DNA of 64,000 bases from an uncultured Clostridia bacterium (GTDB lineage Bacteria; Bacillota; Clostridia; Christensenellales; Aristaeellaceae), in contig CAKTTL010000002.1 of the NCBI GenBank assembly GCA_934615235.1, forward strand, positions 1 through 64,000, in the 5' to 3' direction. The notes under the pieces are model-generated. The model searched no databases. It had not been told where the DNA came from and saw only the letters and a list, made by a program, of their open reading frames with translations. The position numbers and the translations under genes are program-made. Shown here one piece after another: positions 24,476 through 36,513 of this stretch (its first letter is position 1; the number at the start of each line of letters is the position of its first letter).

Positions 24476-25552
24476 TCAGCTGCGCGAAAGCTTTTCCACG
24501 GCTTCCCACAGGCCGTTGATATAAGCCGCGCCAAGCGCGCGGTCATAAAGCCCGTAGCCCGGCCGTCCCTGTTCGTCCCAGATCATTCGGCCGTGATCGG
24601 GGCGGACGTATACGTCGGGACAGGTATCGTGGATGGCGCGCATGATTTCGAGCATGTCCAGATCGCCGTCGGAGGAAAGATGGCTCGATTCGCGGAAGAC
24701 GCGCGGGCCGAAGCGCTTGACGTTGCGCACGTGCATCGCGCCGATACGGTTCATCGCGCCGAAATGGCGGATGATGGCGGGCACGTCGTTTTCGGCGTTG
24801 GAACCGAGAGAGCCGGTGCAGACGCAGAGTGTGTTGCATGGGCTGTCGTGCAGTGCGACGAGTTTCTCGAGGTCGTCAAAGCAGTTGGCGATGCGCGGCA
24901 GGCCGAAAAGCGGCCAGGCCGGGTCGTCTGTGTGGCAGGCGAGCTTTACGCCGACCTCTTCGCAGGCGGGGATCACGCCGTCGAGGAAATAGCGGAAATT
25001 TTCGCGCAGGCGGTCGGGCGTCATGCCTTCGTAGCGCGCCATGGTTTCGCGCAGAATGCGCATGCGCTCCGGTTCATAGCCGGCGAGACTGTAACCGTTG
25101 GAGCCGGCGGTCAGGCGGCGCACCATCTCGGAAGGCTCCACGCCTTCGAGATCGCGCTCGTCGTAATACATGCTGTAGGAGCCGTCTTCGGGGATGAGGC
25201 GGGAGAGGTCGGTGCGCATCCAGTCGATGACGGGCATGAAGTTGTAGATGATTACCTTCACGCCGTGCCGCGCGAGGTTGCGGACGGTCGTGCGGTAATT
25301 TTCGATGTATGTATCGCGCGCGCCTGCGCCGAGCTTGATGTCCTCGTGGATATTGACGCTCTCGATTACCTCGCAGGCCAGGCCGGATTCATGGACGGTT
25401 TCCATATAGGCGGCGATTTCGCCGTCCTCCCAGACCTCGCCGGGGTTTTTATCGAGCAGGCCCATCAGGCCGGTCATGCCGGGAATCTGGCGGATATAGC
25501 GCAGGGGGATCGGGTCGGCTTCGGGGCCGTACCAGCGGAAGGTCATTTTCAT
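24476..25552 (-). CDS. uxuA: Mannonate dehydratase UxuA
   Basis: A 358-residue TIM-barrel enzyme that dehydrates D-mannonate to 2-keto-3-deoxygluconate in glucuronate breakdown. The start MTFRWYGPEADPIPLRYIRQIPG and the segments VKLACHTDDPAWPLFGLPRI, CVCTGSLGSNAEND, MHVRNVK and the final VRPDHGRMIWDE are characteristic, and give the Cys/His/Asp metal ligands. It leads a two-gene operon with the GntR regulator and has a palindromic operator across its -35 box. Confidence 0.95.
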   Translation of the reverse strand: MKMTFRWYGPEADPIPLRYIRQIPGMTGLMGLLDKNPGEVWEDGEIAAYMETVHESGLACEVIESVNIHEDIKLGAGARDTYIENYRTTVRNLARHGVKVIIYNFMPVIDWMRTDLSRLIPEDGSYSMYYDERDLEGVEPSEMVRRLTAGSNGYSLAGYEPERMRILRETMARYEGMTPDRLRENFRYFLDGVIPACEEVGVKLACHTDDPAWPLFGLPRIANCFDDLEKLVALHDSPCNTLCVCTGSLGSNAENDVPAIIRHFGAMNRIGAMHVRNVKRFGPRVFRESSHLSSDGDLDMLEIMRAIHDTCPDVYVRPDHGRMIWDEQGRPGYGLYDRALGAAYINGLWEAVEKLSRS

Positions 25553-25588
25553 GATAAATCACGCTCCCATGATCATGATGATGGGATG

Positions 25589-25618
25589 ATTGTAGCACGG
25601 AACAGAGCGGTTTGTAAA
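25589..25618 (-). promoter_or_regulatory. Promoter of uxuA
   Basis: On the minus strand TTTACA (25618-25613) and TACAAT (25594-25589) are 18 bases apart, about 40 bases before the uxuA ATG. The -35 box lies inside the palindrome at 25612-25629. Confidence 0.6.
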
Positions 25619-25629
25619 CTGGTATACAA
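25612..25629. promoter_or_regulatory. Candidate GntR operator of uxuA
   Basis: TTGTAAAC-TG-GTATACAA is a near-perfect palindrome (7 of 8 positions) over the uxuA -35 box. Its size and TTGTA-type half sites fit a FadR-subfamily GntR protein, such as the one encoded in the same operon. Confidence 0.55.
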
Positions 25630-25639
25630 GTTTGAACGC

Positions 25640-25672
25640 AAAAAAAGAGCGTCGCGATTGTACGCGGCGCTC
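25640..25672 (-). terminator. Terminator of the zinc-ribbon protein gene
   Basis: On the minus strand GAGCGCCGCG pairs with CGCGACGCTC around a TACAAT loop, then seven T follow. It sits 12 bases after the stop of the gene at 25684. Confidence 0.85.
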
Positions 25673-25683
25673 CGGGATCTGTG

Positions 25684-26172
25684 TCAGTCGTCGTGATCGT
25701 TGCGCTCGTCCAAATCGTCGTCGAAAGGATTGTCGACGTCCAGCGCTTCCAGGTCGGCGATGGGCGGCTCGTCGATGACGATATCGTCGTCGATATCCTC
25801 CTCGTCGTCGTCCTCCTCCTCGTCGTCACTGTCGCCGTTGGCGTCCATATCGGCGCTGTTGTTCCGCTTGCGCTTGACGGATTCGATTTCGTCCATCTCG
25901 CTGATGTGCGGCACGTCTACGCCGCCCGCGTCGACCTCGGGCGATTCTTCTTCTTCGTCCGTGGAGATCAGGTGGATATAGCGCAGATCGGCCAGGCAGT
26001 GACGGCATACGTCCTCGCCCGGCAGCGCGGGTTCTTCGCCGCACACGGAGCACATGACGACGGAATCGTCCCGGCCGCGCGCGCCGCTGACTTCCTCGCG
26101 GCATACGGAGCACAGATCGCCGTCATCCAGAATATAGTTCAATTCGCATCGCGGACATTTACGCAGAGCCAT
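25684..26172 (-). CDS. Zinc-ribbon protein with long acidic tail
   Basis: A 162-residue cytoplasmic protein of unknown function. Residues 1-70 hold three CxxC-type metal-binding pairs: CPRCELNY/CSVC, CSVCGEEPALPGEDVCRHC. After about residue 75 it becomes extremely acidic, with a stretch of Asp and Glu near 115-135. The ATG at 26172 follows AAGGAGG by six bases. Zinc-ribbon heads with acidic tails often contact nucleic-acid machinery or ribosomes, but nothing here shows a specific partner. It stands alone upstream of gyrA in the same direction, each with its own terminator. A fragment of the MITE-like repeat lies just upstream. Confidence 0.7.
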   Translation of the reverse strand: MALRKCPRCELNYILDDGDLCSVCREEVSGARGRDDSVVMCSVCGEEPALPGEDVCRHCLADLRYIHLISTDEEEESPEVDAGGVDVPHISEMDEIESVKRKRNNSADMDANGDSDDEEEDDDEEDIDDDIVIDEPPIADLEALDVDNPFDDDLDERNDHDD

Positions 26173-26205
26173 GAATTGCCTCCTTGAGCTTCCCTTTATA
26201 TATTT

Positions 26206-26240
26206 CGAGCGGATTTTTTTCGTCAGTTCAAGGCGGAAAG
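26206..26240. repeat. Fragment of the MITE-like element (reverse orientation)
   Basis: The minus strand reads TTGAACTGACGAAAAAAATCC and then GCTCG, matching the right-hand interior of the 165-bp element. The rest is gone. It lies 35 bases before the zinc-ribbon gene start. Confidence 0.6.
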
Positions 26241-26393
26241 ATCCGTCCGAATGCAGAAGGACGCCACCCACTGGATGGCGCTTCCTTAAAACGCGCTCAA
26301 CTCTCGGGCTGCAATATAGCACAATACAAGGTATTCGGCAAGCCTTTTTTTCAAATAAATGAATGTTTTTGCGAAAAATAAAGCCATATTACG

Positions 26394-26425
26394 AAAAAAG
26401 GCCGGAAACATAAATGTTTCCGACC
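26394..26425 (-). terminator. Terminator of gyrBA
   Basis: GGTCGGAAAC pairs with GTTTCCGGCC (one G-U) around a six-base loop, followed by six T on the minus strand, 14 bases after gyrA. Confidence 0.85.
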
Positions 26426-26438
26426 TTCTGAGCGGTTC

Positions 26439-28934
<2,496 letters not shown>

Positions 28935-28958
28935 TCTGATTCCCTTTCTTGGCTGTTA

Positions 28959-30899
<1,941 letters not shown>

Positions 30900-31001
30900 T
30901 TACGAACAGTTGATGAGCGAAACAAAGTTCGCAGAAAAACGCCAAAAAAGTTCTTGTGGCATACAAAAAGAATTATATCATATTTTGCGCCAAAAGGGAA
31001 G

Positions 31002-31029
31002 AAAAAACCGCCGAAACCGGCGGTTTTTT
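31002..31029. terminator. Terminator between RemB-like gene and gyrB
   Basis: AAAAAACCGCCG, a four-base loop and CGGCGGTTTTTT form a symmetrical 12-bp hairpin. It can end transcripts in either direction and separates gyrB from the upstream two-gene unit. Confidence 0.85.
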
Positions 31030-31034
31030 CTTAT

Positions 31035-31232
31035 TTATATGTCGCGTTCGTCCGGCAGCGGCAGCACCTGCCCGAGCCGTTTGGCGACGGTACGCGCGAG
31101 CACGTTCGTATGCGCGACGGAACCGTCCGCAAAGACGACCGCGGCAACCTCCTTGCCCTCGGCGTTTCGCTCCGGCAGCATGATGACAATTTCGCGCTCG
31201 TCCGCCGCGCGGCCGTCTCCCAGGTGAATCAT
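31035..31232 (-). CDS. Small protein, possibly RemB/DUF370-like
   Basis: A 65-residue protein beginning MIHLGDG and continuing with EREIVIMLPE. It weakly resembles the start of RemB/YaaB (DUF370 family), a small regulator usually encoded between recF and gyrB. Its place immediately upstream of gyrB supports that, but the rest (KEVAAVVFADGSVAHTNV) is not typical, so the relation is tentative. It overlaps the stop of the YczE-like gene by 4 bases and ends six bases before a terminator. It could instead be an unrelated small cytoplasmic protein. Confidence 0.5.
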   Translation of the reverse strand: MIHLGDGRAADEREIVIMLPERNAEGKEVAAVVFADGSVAHTNVLARTVAKRLGQVLPLPDERDI

Positions 31233-31900
31233 CCCGGCGCCCCGGCGCGCCTGCGCGCCATCATCGGCTCGGTTACTTTATCGCGGAAGAGCGAAATCAG
31301 CGGCCCCATGCAGAAAGCCGTAATCAGCGTCCCGACGCCCGGCACATAGCCCAGCGCGAGGCCGATGAGCACGCAGACAAGGTCGGTGCCGATGCGGCAG
31401 AAACGGAAAGGCGCGACTTTTTTTGCCGCCAGATGCAGCGCGATGGAATCGTAAACCGATACGCCCAGACTGGCCGTATAGTACAGCGCGGCCGCGAAAC
31501 TGATCATCACGAGCGCCGCGGCGAGCAGCACGACGCGCAGCGCGACGGACGGCGCGGGAAACGCGAGACGCAGCAGCCAGTCGAACAGATCGACCAGATA
31601 ACCGATGAGAAACAGGTTGAGCATCGTCGTTACGCCGACATAGCGCGGGTTGAGCAGCAGCGTGATAATCAGAAACACGATGCACAAAAGCAGGTACATC
31701 GTTCCGTAGGAAAAGGGAACCACACGTTCCAGACCGTTGCACAGGCACTGGAAGGGTTCTACGCCGAAATCGGCGATTCGCATAAGCGAAATGCACAGCG
31801 CGCACACGAGCACGCCGAGCGCGGCCATGCCGAGCCGGCAGCGCTTGACGCCGGGCCTGAAGTATTCTTTCGTTCCGTTCCACAGCGCAGAAGCGTTCAT
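31229..31900 (-). CDS. YczE/YitT-like integral membrane protein
   Basis: A 223-residue membrane protein with five to six hydrophobic helices. The patterns LMRIADFGVEPFQCLCNGL, SYGTMYLLLCIVFL and SLGVSVYDSIALHLA are typical of YczE-family proteins, which are built from two similar halves. The function of the family is poorly known; a transport role is often assumed. The ATG at 31900 follows GGAGG. It is the first gene of a two-gene unit with the RemB-like protein. Confidence 0.72.
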   Translation of the reverse strand: MNASALWNGTKEYFRPGVKRCRLGMAALGVLVCALCISLMRIADFGVEPFQCLCNGLERVVPFSYGTMYLLLCIVFLIITLLLNPRYVGVTTMLNLFLIGYLVDLFDWLLRLAFPAPSVALRVVLLAAALVMISFAAALYYTASLGVSVYDSIALHLAAKKVAPFRFCRIGTDLVCVLIGLALGYVPGVGTLITAFCMGPLISLFRDKVTEPMMARRRAGAPG

Positions 31901-32081
31901 TGATGCAGTTCCTCCAAAGCGGTAATAAAGCGGAAATGATTATAGGTTCAGCGGGGCTGCTTGTCAACCTTTGGCGCGCAGGCGCGCTGAAAAAAGCCGG
32001 AAAACCCTCTTTTCTTCGCTCATCGCCGCGTTTTGCCGCTCATAAACCGCGGAAAAAACGCTGAAAGCATCGTTTCCCGCC

Positions 32082-32110
32082 TTGTCTATAAAGAACAGCT
32101 GTTGTATAAT
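32082..32110 (+). promoter_or_regulatory. Promoter of the xpaC-telA-lemA-TPM genes
   Basis: TTGTCT (32082-32087), a 17-base spacer and TATAAT (32105-32110). The start point would be near 32117, which rules out the upstream in-frame codons and supports the TTG start at 32136. Confidence 0.6.
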
Positions 32111-32135
32111 AGCAGCCATGAGAGGAGGGCGCGCG

Positions 32136-32807
32136 TTGAAAAAAGTTGAGGTCAACGAGCAAGGCGTCAGGCAGGAGATTACCCGAACCGCTTCGGGAAT
32201 GCCCTATGCGCTGGCGGGCGCCGTGTTTTTTCTGGTTGCGGGAACAAATTCCCTGTGTTCCTTGTCGAGCTATATCTGGCCCGTCGTCGCGGCGGTGATC
32301 GCGTTCAAGATTGGTAAAGGAATCTGGAAAGGGTCGGAGACGGTGACGGAGCTGAAGCCCGATACGGGCGACGCGCAGTGCGACGCGCTGCTTGTGGAAG
32401 CGCGCGAGACGCTGGCGGCCATCCGCAAGACGGACGAGGGTATCGCCGACGAAGGCGTGTCGCAGTGCATCCGGGAGATCGATCAGATCTGCCTGCAGAT
32501 TCTGGCGAAGCTGGAGGAGCAGCCGGATCTGTACAGCCAGCTGCGGACGTTCCTGCGGTATTATCTGCCGACGACGCGAAAGATTCTGGATAACCGCGCG
32601 CTGATTGAGCAGCGCGGGATGATGGACGAGGAAAACGCGAAGGCTGTCTGCGAACGCACGGACCGGCTGCTGCCGGAAATCCGCCGCGCGTTCCAGAAGC
32701 AGCTGGACGCGCTCAACGAGCATAGCTACCTGGATGTAGAAGTGGAAATGGACGTGCTGGAAGGCATGATGAAGGGCGACGGCTATACGGCCACACAGGG
32801 CCAGTAA
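32136..32807 (+). CDS. XpaC-like protein
   Basis: A 223-residue protein with a pair of hydrophobic helices near residues 22-58 (YALAGAVFFLVAGTNSLCS, then SYIWPVVAAVIAF) followed by a long helical region to the end. It belongs to the XpaC family, named for 5-bromo-4-chloroindolyl phosphate hydrolysis in Bacillus; the true role is unknown. XpaC and TelA genes are paired in many Firmicutes, as here. A TTG start is chosen because AGAGGAGGG lies six bases upstream and the predicted transcription start excludes earlier codons. A 170-base gap with hairpins separates it from telA. Confidence 0.8.
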   Translation: MKKVEVNEQGVRQEITRTASGMPYALAGAVFFLVAGTNSLCSLSSYIWPVVAAVIAFKIGKGIWKGSETVTELKPDTGDAQCDALLVEARETLAAIRKTDEGIADEGVSQCIREIDQICLQILAKLEEQPDLYSQLRTFLRYYLPTTRKILDNRALIEQRGMMDEENAKAVCERTDRLLPEIRRAFQKQLDALNEHSYLDVEVEMDVLEGMMKGDGYTATQGQ

Positions 32808-32834
32808 CGCAAACGGAAGCCCCAAGCGGAAGGT

Positions 32835-32911
32835 GCAGGGAACTCAGTTCCCTGCCAGGGGCGCGGGGACAGCGTCCCCGCCGTTCCTGTCCCGATGCGC
32901 CGCAGGCGCAT
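32835..32911. repeat. Three consecutive short hairpins upstream of telA
   Basis: GCAGGGAACT/AGTTCCCTGC (32835-32855), GCGGGGAC/GTCCCCGC (32863-32881) and ATGCGCC/GGCGCAT (32895-32911) follow each other. None has a U tract. They lie in the xpaC-telA gap and may stabilise or process the mRNA. Confidence 0.7.
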
Positions 32912-32978
32912 AATAAGCGCGCAATGCCGCCGCAAAAAGCGGCGCAGCCGCCCAAAATAATGAAGGAGGATCTCTCAC

Positions 32979-34109
32979 ATGGAAAATAACGCCGTTGAAA
33001 CCCTGGACGCGCAGAGCACTGCCGTGAAGATGCCTGAAGATATCACCCTGGGTCAGCTGTCTGAAAAGGATCAGCAGGCCGTGCGCGATTACGCTGAAAA
33101 GATCGACGTCTCCAACGCGTCCGAGGTGCTGCAGTACGGCTCCGCTGCGCAGCAGAAGCTGACCGTCTTCGCCGATACCGCCCTTGCCAACGCGCGCACG
33201 AAGGATACCGGCGTCGTCGGAGATACCCTTGCGGGCCTCGTCGCGCAGCTGCAGGGCTTCGCTCCCGCAGAGGAAAAGAAGGGGTTCCTCGGGCTGTTCA
33301 AGCGCACCGGCAACCAGCTCGCCACGATGAAAGCGCGCTATGATAAGGTCAGCGTGTCTGTGGACGAGGTCGCCAATAACCTCGAAGATCATCGGATCAG
33401 CCTGCTGAAGGATATCGCGATGTTCGACCGTCTCTATGAGGAGAACGCTGAATATTACCGCCAGCTGTGCTTCTATATCATCGCCGGGAAGGAAAAGATT
33501 GAAGCTCTGCGCACCAACGATCTGGAAGCCGCCCGCGCAAAGGCTGCCGAAACCGGCGATCCCGCCGACGCGCAGGCCGCCAACGACCTTGCCGCCGCGA
33601 TCGACCGCTTCGAAAAGAAGGTCTACGATCTCGAACTGACCCGCCAGATCAGCATCCAGATGGCTCCGCAGATTCGTCTGCTGCAGAATAACGACTCGCT
33701 GCTGGCCGACAAGATTCATTCCGCGCTCGTCAATACGCTGCCGCTCTGGAAGAGCCAGATGGTTCTCGCGCTCGGCCTTGAAAACAGCCGCAGCGCGCTG
33801 AAGGCTTCGCAGGCCGTCAGCGATGCGACGAACCAGATGCTCCGCCAGAACGCCGAGCAGCTCAAGCAGGGCACGATCGCCACTGCGCGCGAGGCCGAGC
33901 GCAGCATCGTCGATATCGAAACCCTCGTGGCGACGAACCAGTCCCTGATCGAAACGCTGACCGAGGTCGAAAACATCCAGACCGAGGGCCGCGCCAAGCG
34001 CGCCGAGGCTGAGAACAAGCTGCAGGAAATGGAGGATCAGCTCAAGGAAAAGCTGCTCTCCGTGCGTCAGACGGCTATTAAAAATACTCCCAACAAGCCT
34101 GAAGCCTGA
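32979..34109 (+). CDS. TelA/KlaA toxic anion resistance family protein
   Basis: A 376-residue, almost wholly helical protein of the TelA family. Diagnostic segments include EEKKGFLGLFKRTGNQLATMKARYDKV, then ISLLKDIAMFDRLYEENAEYY, and MAPQIRLLQNNDSLLADKIHSALVNTLPLWKSQMVLALG. The family is linked with tellurite and envelope-stress resistance and is thought to be membrane-associated, though no helix long enough to span the membrane is seen. The ATG follows AAGGAGG. It lies in a row with xpaC, lemA and a TPM-domain gene. Confidence 0.9.
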   Translation: MENNAVETLDAQSTAVKMPEDITLGQLSEKDQQAVRDYAEKIDVSNASEVLQYGSAAQQKLTVFADTALANARTKDTGVVGDTLAGLVAQLQGFAPAEEKKGFLGLFKRTGNQLATMKARYDKVSVSVDEVANNLEDHRISLLKDIAMFDRLYEENAEYYRQLCFYIIAGKEKIEALRTNDLEAARAKAAETGDPADAQAANDLAAAIDRFEKKVYDLELTRQISIQMAPQIRLLQNNDSLLADKIHSALVNTLPLWKSQMVLALGLENSRSALKASQAVSDATNQMLRQNAEQLKQGTIATAREAERSIVDIETLVATNQSLIETLTEVENIQTEGRAKRAEAENKLQEMEDQLKEKLLSVRQTAIKNTPNKPEA

Positions 34110-34126
34110 AATCGAGGGGAGAGAGA

Positions 34127-34648
34127 ATGAAAGAAAAGCTGAACAAGCTGCCGCAGGCCGCGGGCGTTGCGATTCTCGTGGTCTGCATCTTCGGCGGCGT
34201 GGCGCTGGGCAACGGCAACGCGCTGCGTTCCGCCACGCGCGAGGCGAATAAGAGCCTGCCCGCCGTCGAACAGATTCTTTCCGAGCGGACGGGCAAGGCG
34301 AGCAACCTCGTCACGCTTTGCGAGCGCTACATCCCGCAGAGCGACGCGACCGCCCAGCTGAAAGACGCGCGCAACGCCGTTTCCGCCGCGCGCAGCGCGG
34401 AAGAAATGTACGACGCGAACCTGCGCCTCTCCGGCGCGGCCGAGGCGGCGCATATCGCGCTGAACCAGGCCGAGATGACCGACACGGACAAAAAGCTTCT
34501 CACCGGCGTGCTGGACGAGCTGCTCAGCTCGCAGCTGCAGCTGGAGCGCGAGAGCAGGAACTATAACGAAAAAATTGACAAAGCCGTCTCGGTTTATCAC
34601 AAGCTGCCCACGCAGTTCCTCCATGAGGAGCCCAAGGGCTTTGAATAA
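34127..34648 (+). CDS. LemA-family membrane protein
   Basis: A 173-residue protein with one N-terminal membrane helix (residues 12-30) and a helical bundle outside. The conserved LemA end RESRNYNEKIDKAVSVYHKLPTQFL is present. LemA proteins have an extracytoplasmic bundle and no settled function. The gene is 17 bases after telA and 15 bases before a TPM-domain gene; LemA and TPM (YgcG-like) proteins are a well-known pair. Confidence 0.85.
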   Translation: MKEKLNKLPQAAGVAILVVCIFGGVALGNGNALRSATREANKSLPAVEQILSERTGKASNLVTLCERYIPQSDATAQLKDARNAVSAARSAEEMYDANLRLSGAAEAAHIALNQAEMTDTDKKLLTGVLDELLSSQLQLERESRNYNEKIDKAVSVYHKLPTQFLHEEPKGFE

Positions 34649-34663
34649 CCGAAAAGGAAAGGA

Positions 34664-35698
34664 ATGAAAATGAAGAAATTATCGCTGCTGCTTGCCGTTT
34701 TGTGCTGCCTGCTGCTGCCGCTGCAGTCGCTGGCCGCCATCCCGGAAGCTCCGGCGGACGGCCAGAGCCTCTACGTGCTCGACGCTGCGAACGTCATCGA
34801 TTCCGCGGATGAAAACGCGATGCTCGCTCTGGGCGCGGCGCTGGACGACGCGTCTACGGCGCAGGTCGTCGCGGTAACGGTTGAGTTTCTCGACGGGATG
34901 AGCGCCGAAGAATACGCCTATCAGCTTTTTAACAGCTGGGGCATCGGCAGCGCAAAGGAAGAAAACGGCGTGCTGCTCCTGCTGTCGGTTGGAGAGCGCG
35001 AATACTGGGTGACGCTCGGCAAAGGCATCGAGAAAAAGCTGACCGTCTCCAAGGCGACGGAAATTGTGGACGACACCGCGCTGGACTCTTTTGCCGCGGG
35101 CGATTATTCCAGCGGCATGCGCGCGGCGTATGAAGGCCTCTGCGAACGCGTAGCCGAGATTTACAGCGTTTCGCTGGATACGGCCGCATTGGGGGCGCAG
35201 AGCGCCCTGAACGAACAGCCGGCGACGGGTTCCCTTGTGAGCGAACCGCAGCAGGCGCCTGTCGCGGCCAGCCCTGCAAAAGGAGGTGGGTTTGTGGGCC
35301 TGATCGTAACGATCATCGTATTGGTGATTCTCTTTAACATTCTGCGCGGCATTTTCCGCGGCGCGACACGTCCGCGCTGGTGGTGGTTCTTCGGCCCGCG
35401 GCCGCATCATCCGCGTCCGCCCCGTCCTCCGCGCCCGCACGGCCCCCGCGGCCCGATGGGCGGCGATCCTTACGGCCCCGGTCCCGGCCCGCGCCAGCCG
35501 CGCGCGCCCCGGCCTCCGATGGGCGGCGCTGCCCGTTCTTCGCGTCCTCCGCGCAGCTCCGGCGGCTTTGGCGGTTTCGGCAGCTTTGGCGGCGGTTCCA
35601 GCCGCGGCGGCGGTGGCGGCGGTCACTTTGGCGGTGGCGGCGGCCGCAGCTTCGGCGGCGGTTCGACTCGCGGCGGCGGCGGTGGCCGCAAGTTTTAA
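34664..35698 (+). CDS. TPM-domain membrane protein with Pro/Gly-rich tail
   Basis: A 344-residue protein. It has a signal peptide (residues 1-25, cleavage near SLA-AIP), a TPM domain (about 35-170, with YVLDAANVIDSADENAML and NGVLLLLSVGEREYWVTLGKG), a membrane helix (about 208-225), then a cytoplasmic or surface tail rich in Pro, Arg, His and Gly that ends in RGGGGGRKF. TPM domains of the YgcG/Rib type occur with LemA. The long Gly-Ser-Phe tail is low complexity and typical of the family. It is the last gene of the set and is followed by a strong terminator. Confidence 0.87.
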   Translation: MKMKKLSLLLAVLCCLLLPLQSLAAIPEAPADGQSLYVLDAANVIDSADENAMLALGAALDDASTAQVVAVTVEFLDGMSAEEYAYQLFNSWGIGSAKEENGVLLLLSVGEREYWVTLGKGIEKKLTVSKATEIVDDTALDSFAAGDYSSGMRAAYEGLCERVAEIYSVSLDTAALGAQSALNEQPATGSLVSEPQQAPVAASPAKGGGFVGLIVTIIVLVILFNILRGIFRGATRPRWWWFFGPRPHHPRPPRPPRPHGPRGPMGGDPYGPGPGPRQPRAPRPPMGGAARSSRPPRSSGGFGGFGSFGGGSSRGGGGGGHFGGGGGRSFGGGSTRGGGGGRKF

Positions 35699-35717
35699 GC
35701 GAATTGTTGAATTGGCA

Positions 35718-35754
35718 GGGGGATCCCTTTCGAAAGAGAGGATCCCCCTTTTTT
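35718..35754 (+). terminator. Terminator after the TPM-domain gene
   Basis: GGGGGATCC pairs with GGATCCCCC around a 13-base loop, with six T after it. Confidence 0.88.
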
Positions 35755-35804
35755 GCGGGCGGATGCGGACAAACGGACATTTTTCAAAAAATGTAAAAAA
35801 GCTC

Positions 35805-35833
35805 TTGACAGATCAGCAGACTGCGATTATAAT
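35805..35833 (+). promoter_or_regulatory. Promoter of the tRNA cluster
   Basis: A perfect consensus pair: TTGACA (35805-35810), 17-base spacer, TATAAT (35828-35833). The tRNA-Leu begins 18 bases later, as expected for a stable-RNA operon. Confidence 0.9.
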
Positions 35834-35851
35834 ATACACCGTTGACAGCGC

Positions 35852-35932
35852 GCGGGCGTGGCGGAATGGCAGACGCGCTGGATTTAGGTTCCAGTGCCTT
35901 ACGGCGTGAGAGTTCAAGTCTCTCCGTCCGCA
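35852..35932 (+). tRNA. tRNA-Leu (anticodon TAG)
   Basis: An 81-base class II tRNA. Acceptor arms GCGGGCG and CGTCCGC pair with one G-U, the anticodon loop reads TTTAGGT in a CTGGA/TCCAG stem, a long variable arm (TGCCTTACGGCG) is present and the T loop is TTCAAGT. CCA is not encoded. Confidence 0.93.
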
Positions 35933-35952
35933 CTGAGTAATCTTTGGAGCAT

Positions 35953-36027
35953 GCGGTAGTAGCTCAGTGGTAGAGTGCCACCTTGCCAAGGTGGATGTCG
36001 CGGGTCCGAATCCCGTCTACCGCTCCA
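35953..36027 (+). tRNA. tRNA-Gly (anticodon GCC)
   Basis: Acceptor arms GCGGTAG and CTACCGC, anticodon stem CCACC/GGTGG around TTGCCAA, T loop TTCGAAT-type (GTCCGAATCC). The 3' CCA is encoded (36025-36027), unlike its two neighbours. Confidence 0.93.
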
Positions 36028-36094
36028 TACGAGTTGAAGGGGAGTCGTCCCCTTCAATTTGCTATCAAGGTTCACCGCGATAAGCGGTTCCTTT

Positions 36095-36165
36095 GCGGGT
36101 GTAGCTCAATGGCAGAGTGCCAGCCTTCCAAGCTGGCTACGTGGGTTCGATTCCCATCACCCGCT
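36095..36165 (+). tRNA. tRNA-Gly (anticodon TCC)
   Basis: Acceptor arms GCGGGTG and CACCCGC, anticodon stem CCAGC/GCTGG around CTTCCAA, T loop GTTCGATTC. CCA is not encoded. It is the last tRNA before a terminator. Confidence 0.93.
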
Positions 36166-36174
36166 CTTGATATG

Positions 36175-36212
36175 ACCCTCCGTACGGGCAGCCGTGCGGA
36201 GGGTTCTTTTTT
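36175..36212 (+). terminator. Terminator of the tRNA cluster
   Basis: ACCCTCCGTACGG pairs with CCGTGCGGAGGGT (one G-U) around a GCAG loop, then TTCTTTTTT. Confidence 0.9.
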
Positions 36213-36243
36213 GCTCTGAAAAAGGTGGGGGAATGCTGCGCCG

Positions 36244-36282
36244 AAAAAAACGCGGCGTTCGACTTTTGCGCCGCACGCCGCG
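36244..36282 (-). terminator. Terminator of the csoR-copA operon
   Basis: On the minus strand CGCGGCGT and ACGCCGCG pair across a 16-base loop and seven T follow, 21 bases after the copA stop. Confidence 0.8.
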
Positions 36283-36303
36283 TCTGTTCGACCGCAGTCT
36301 GCC

Positions 36304-36513
36304 TTATTTGATTTCAGTTACCGTGTAACCCTTATCTTCGACGGCTTTTTTGAGCGCTGCATCCTCGACGGGCGCGCTGAGGGTGACAACGGCGGTGCCG
36401 TTCTCGTGGCTGACGGCGGCGGCGCTTACGCCTGCAATCGCCTCGAGCGTCTTCTTGACGGTCGCTTCGCAGTGGCCGCACATCATACCGGTGATCTTCA
36501 TCGTCTTTTCCAT
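36304..36513 (-). CDS. copZ: Possible internal start making a separate CopZ copper chaperone
   Basis: The ATG at 36513 is preceded by AAGGAGG with ideal eight-base spacing and opens a 69-residue frame, in phase with copA, that is exactly one heavy-metal domain ([15 protein letters not shown]...). This is the size and form of CopZ, the Cu(I) chaperone that delivers copper to CopA and CsoR. It would be translated from the copA message. Whether it is made alone, fused, or both cannot be told from sequence. Confidence 0.55.
   Translation of the reverse strand: MEKTMKITGMMCGHCEATVKKTLEAIAGVSAAAVSHENGTAVVTLSAPVEDAALKKAVEDKGYTVTEIK

Noticed and set aside
35852..36165. tRNA cluster as the attachment site of an integrated element
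   Set aside because: I found no second copy of a tRNA 3' end and no integrase gene in the window.
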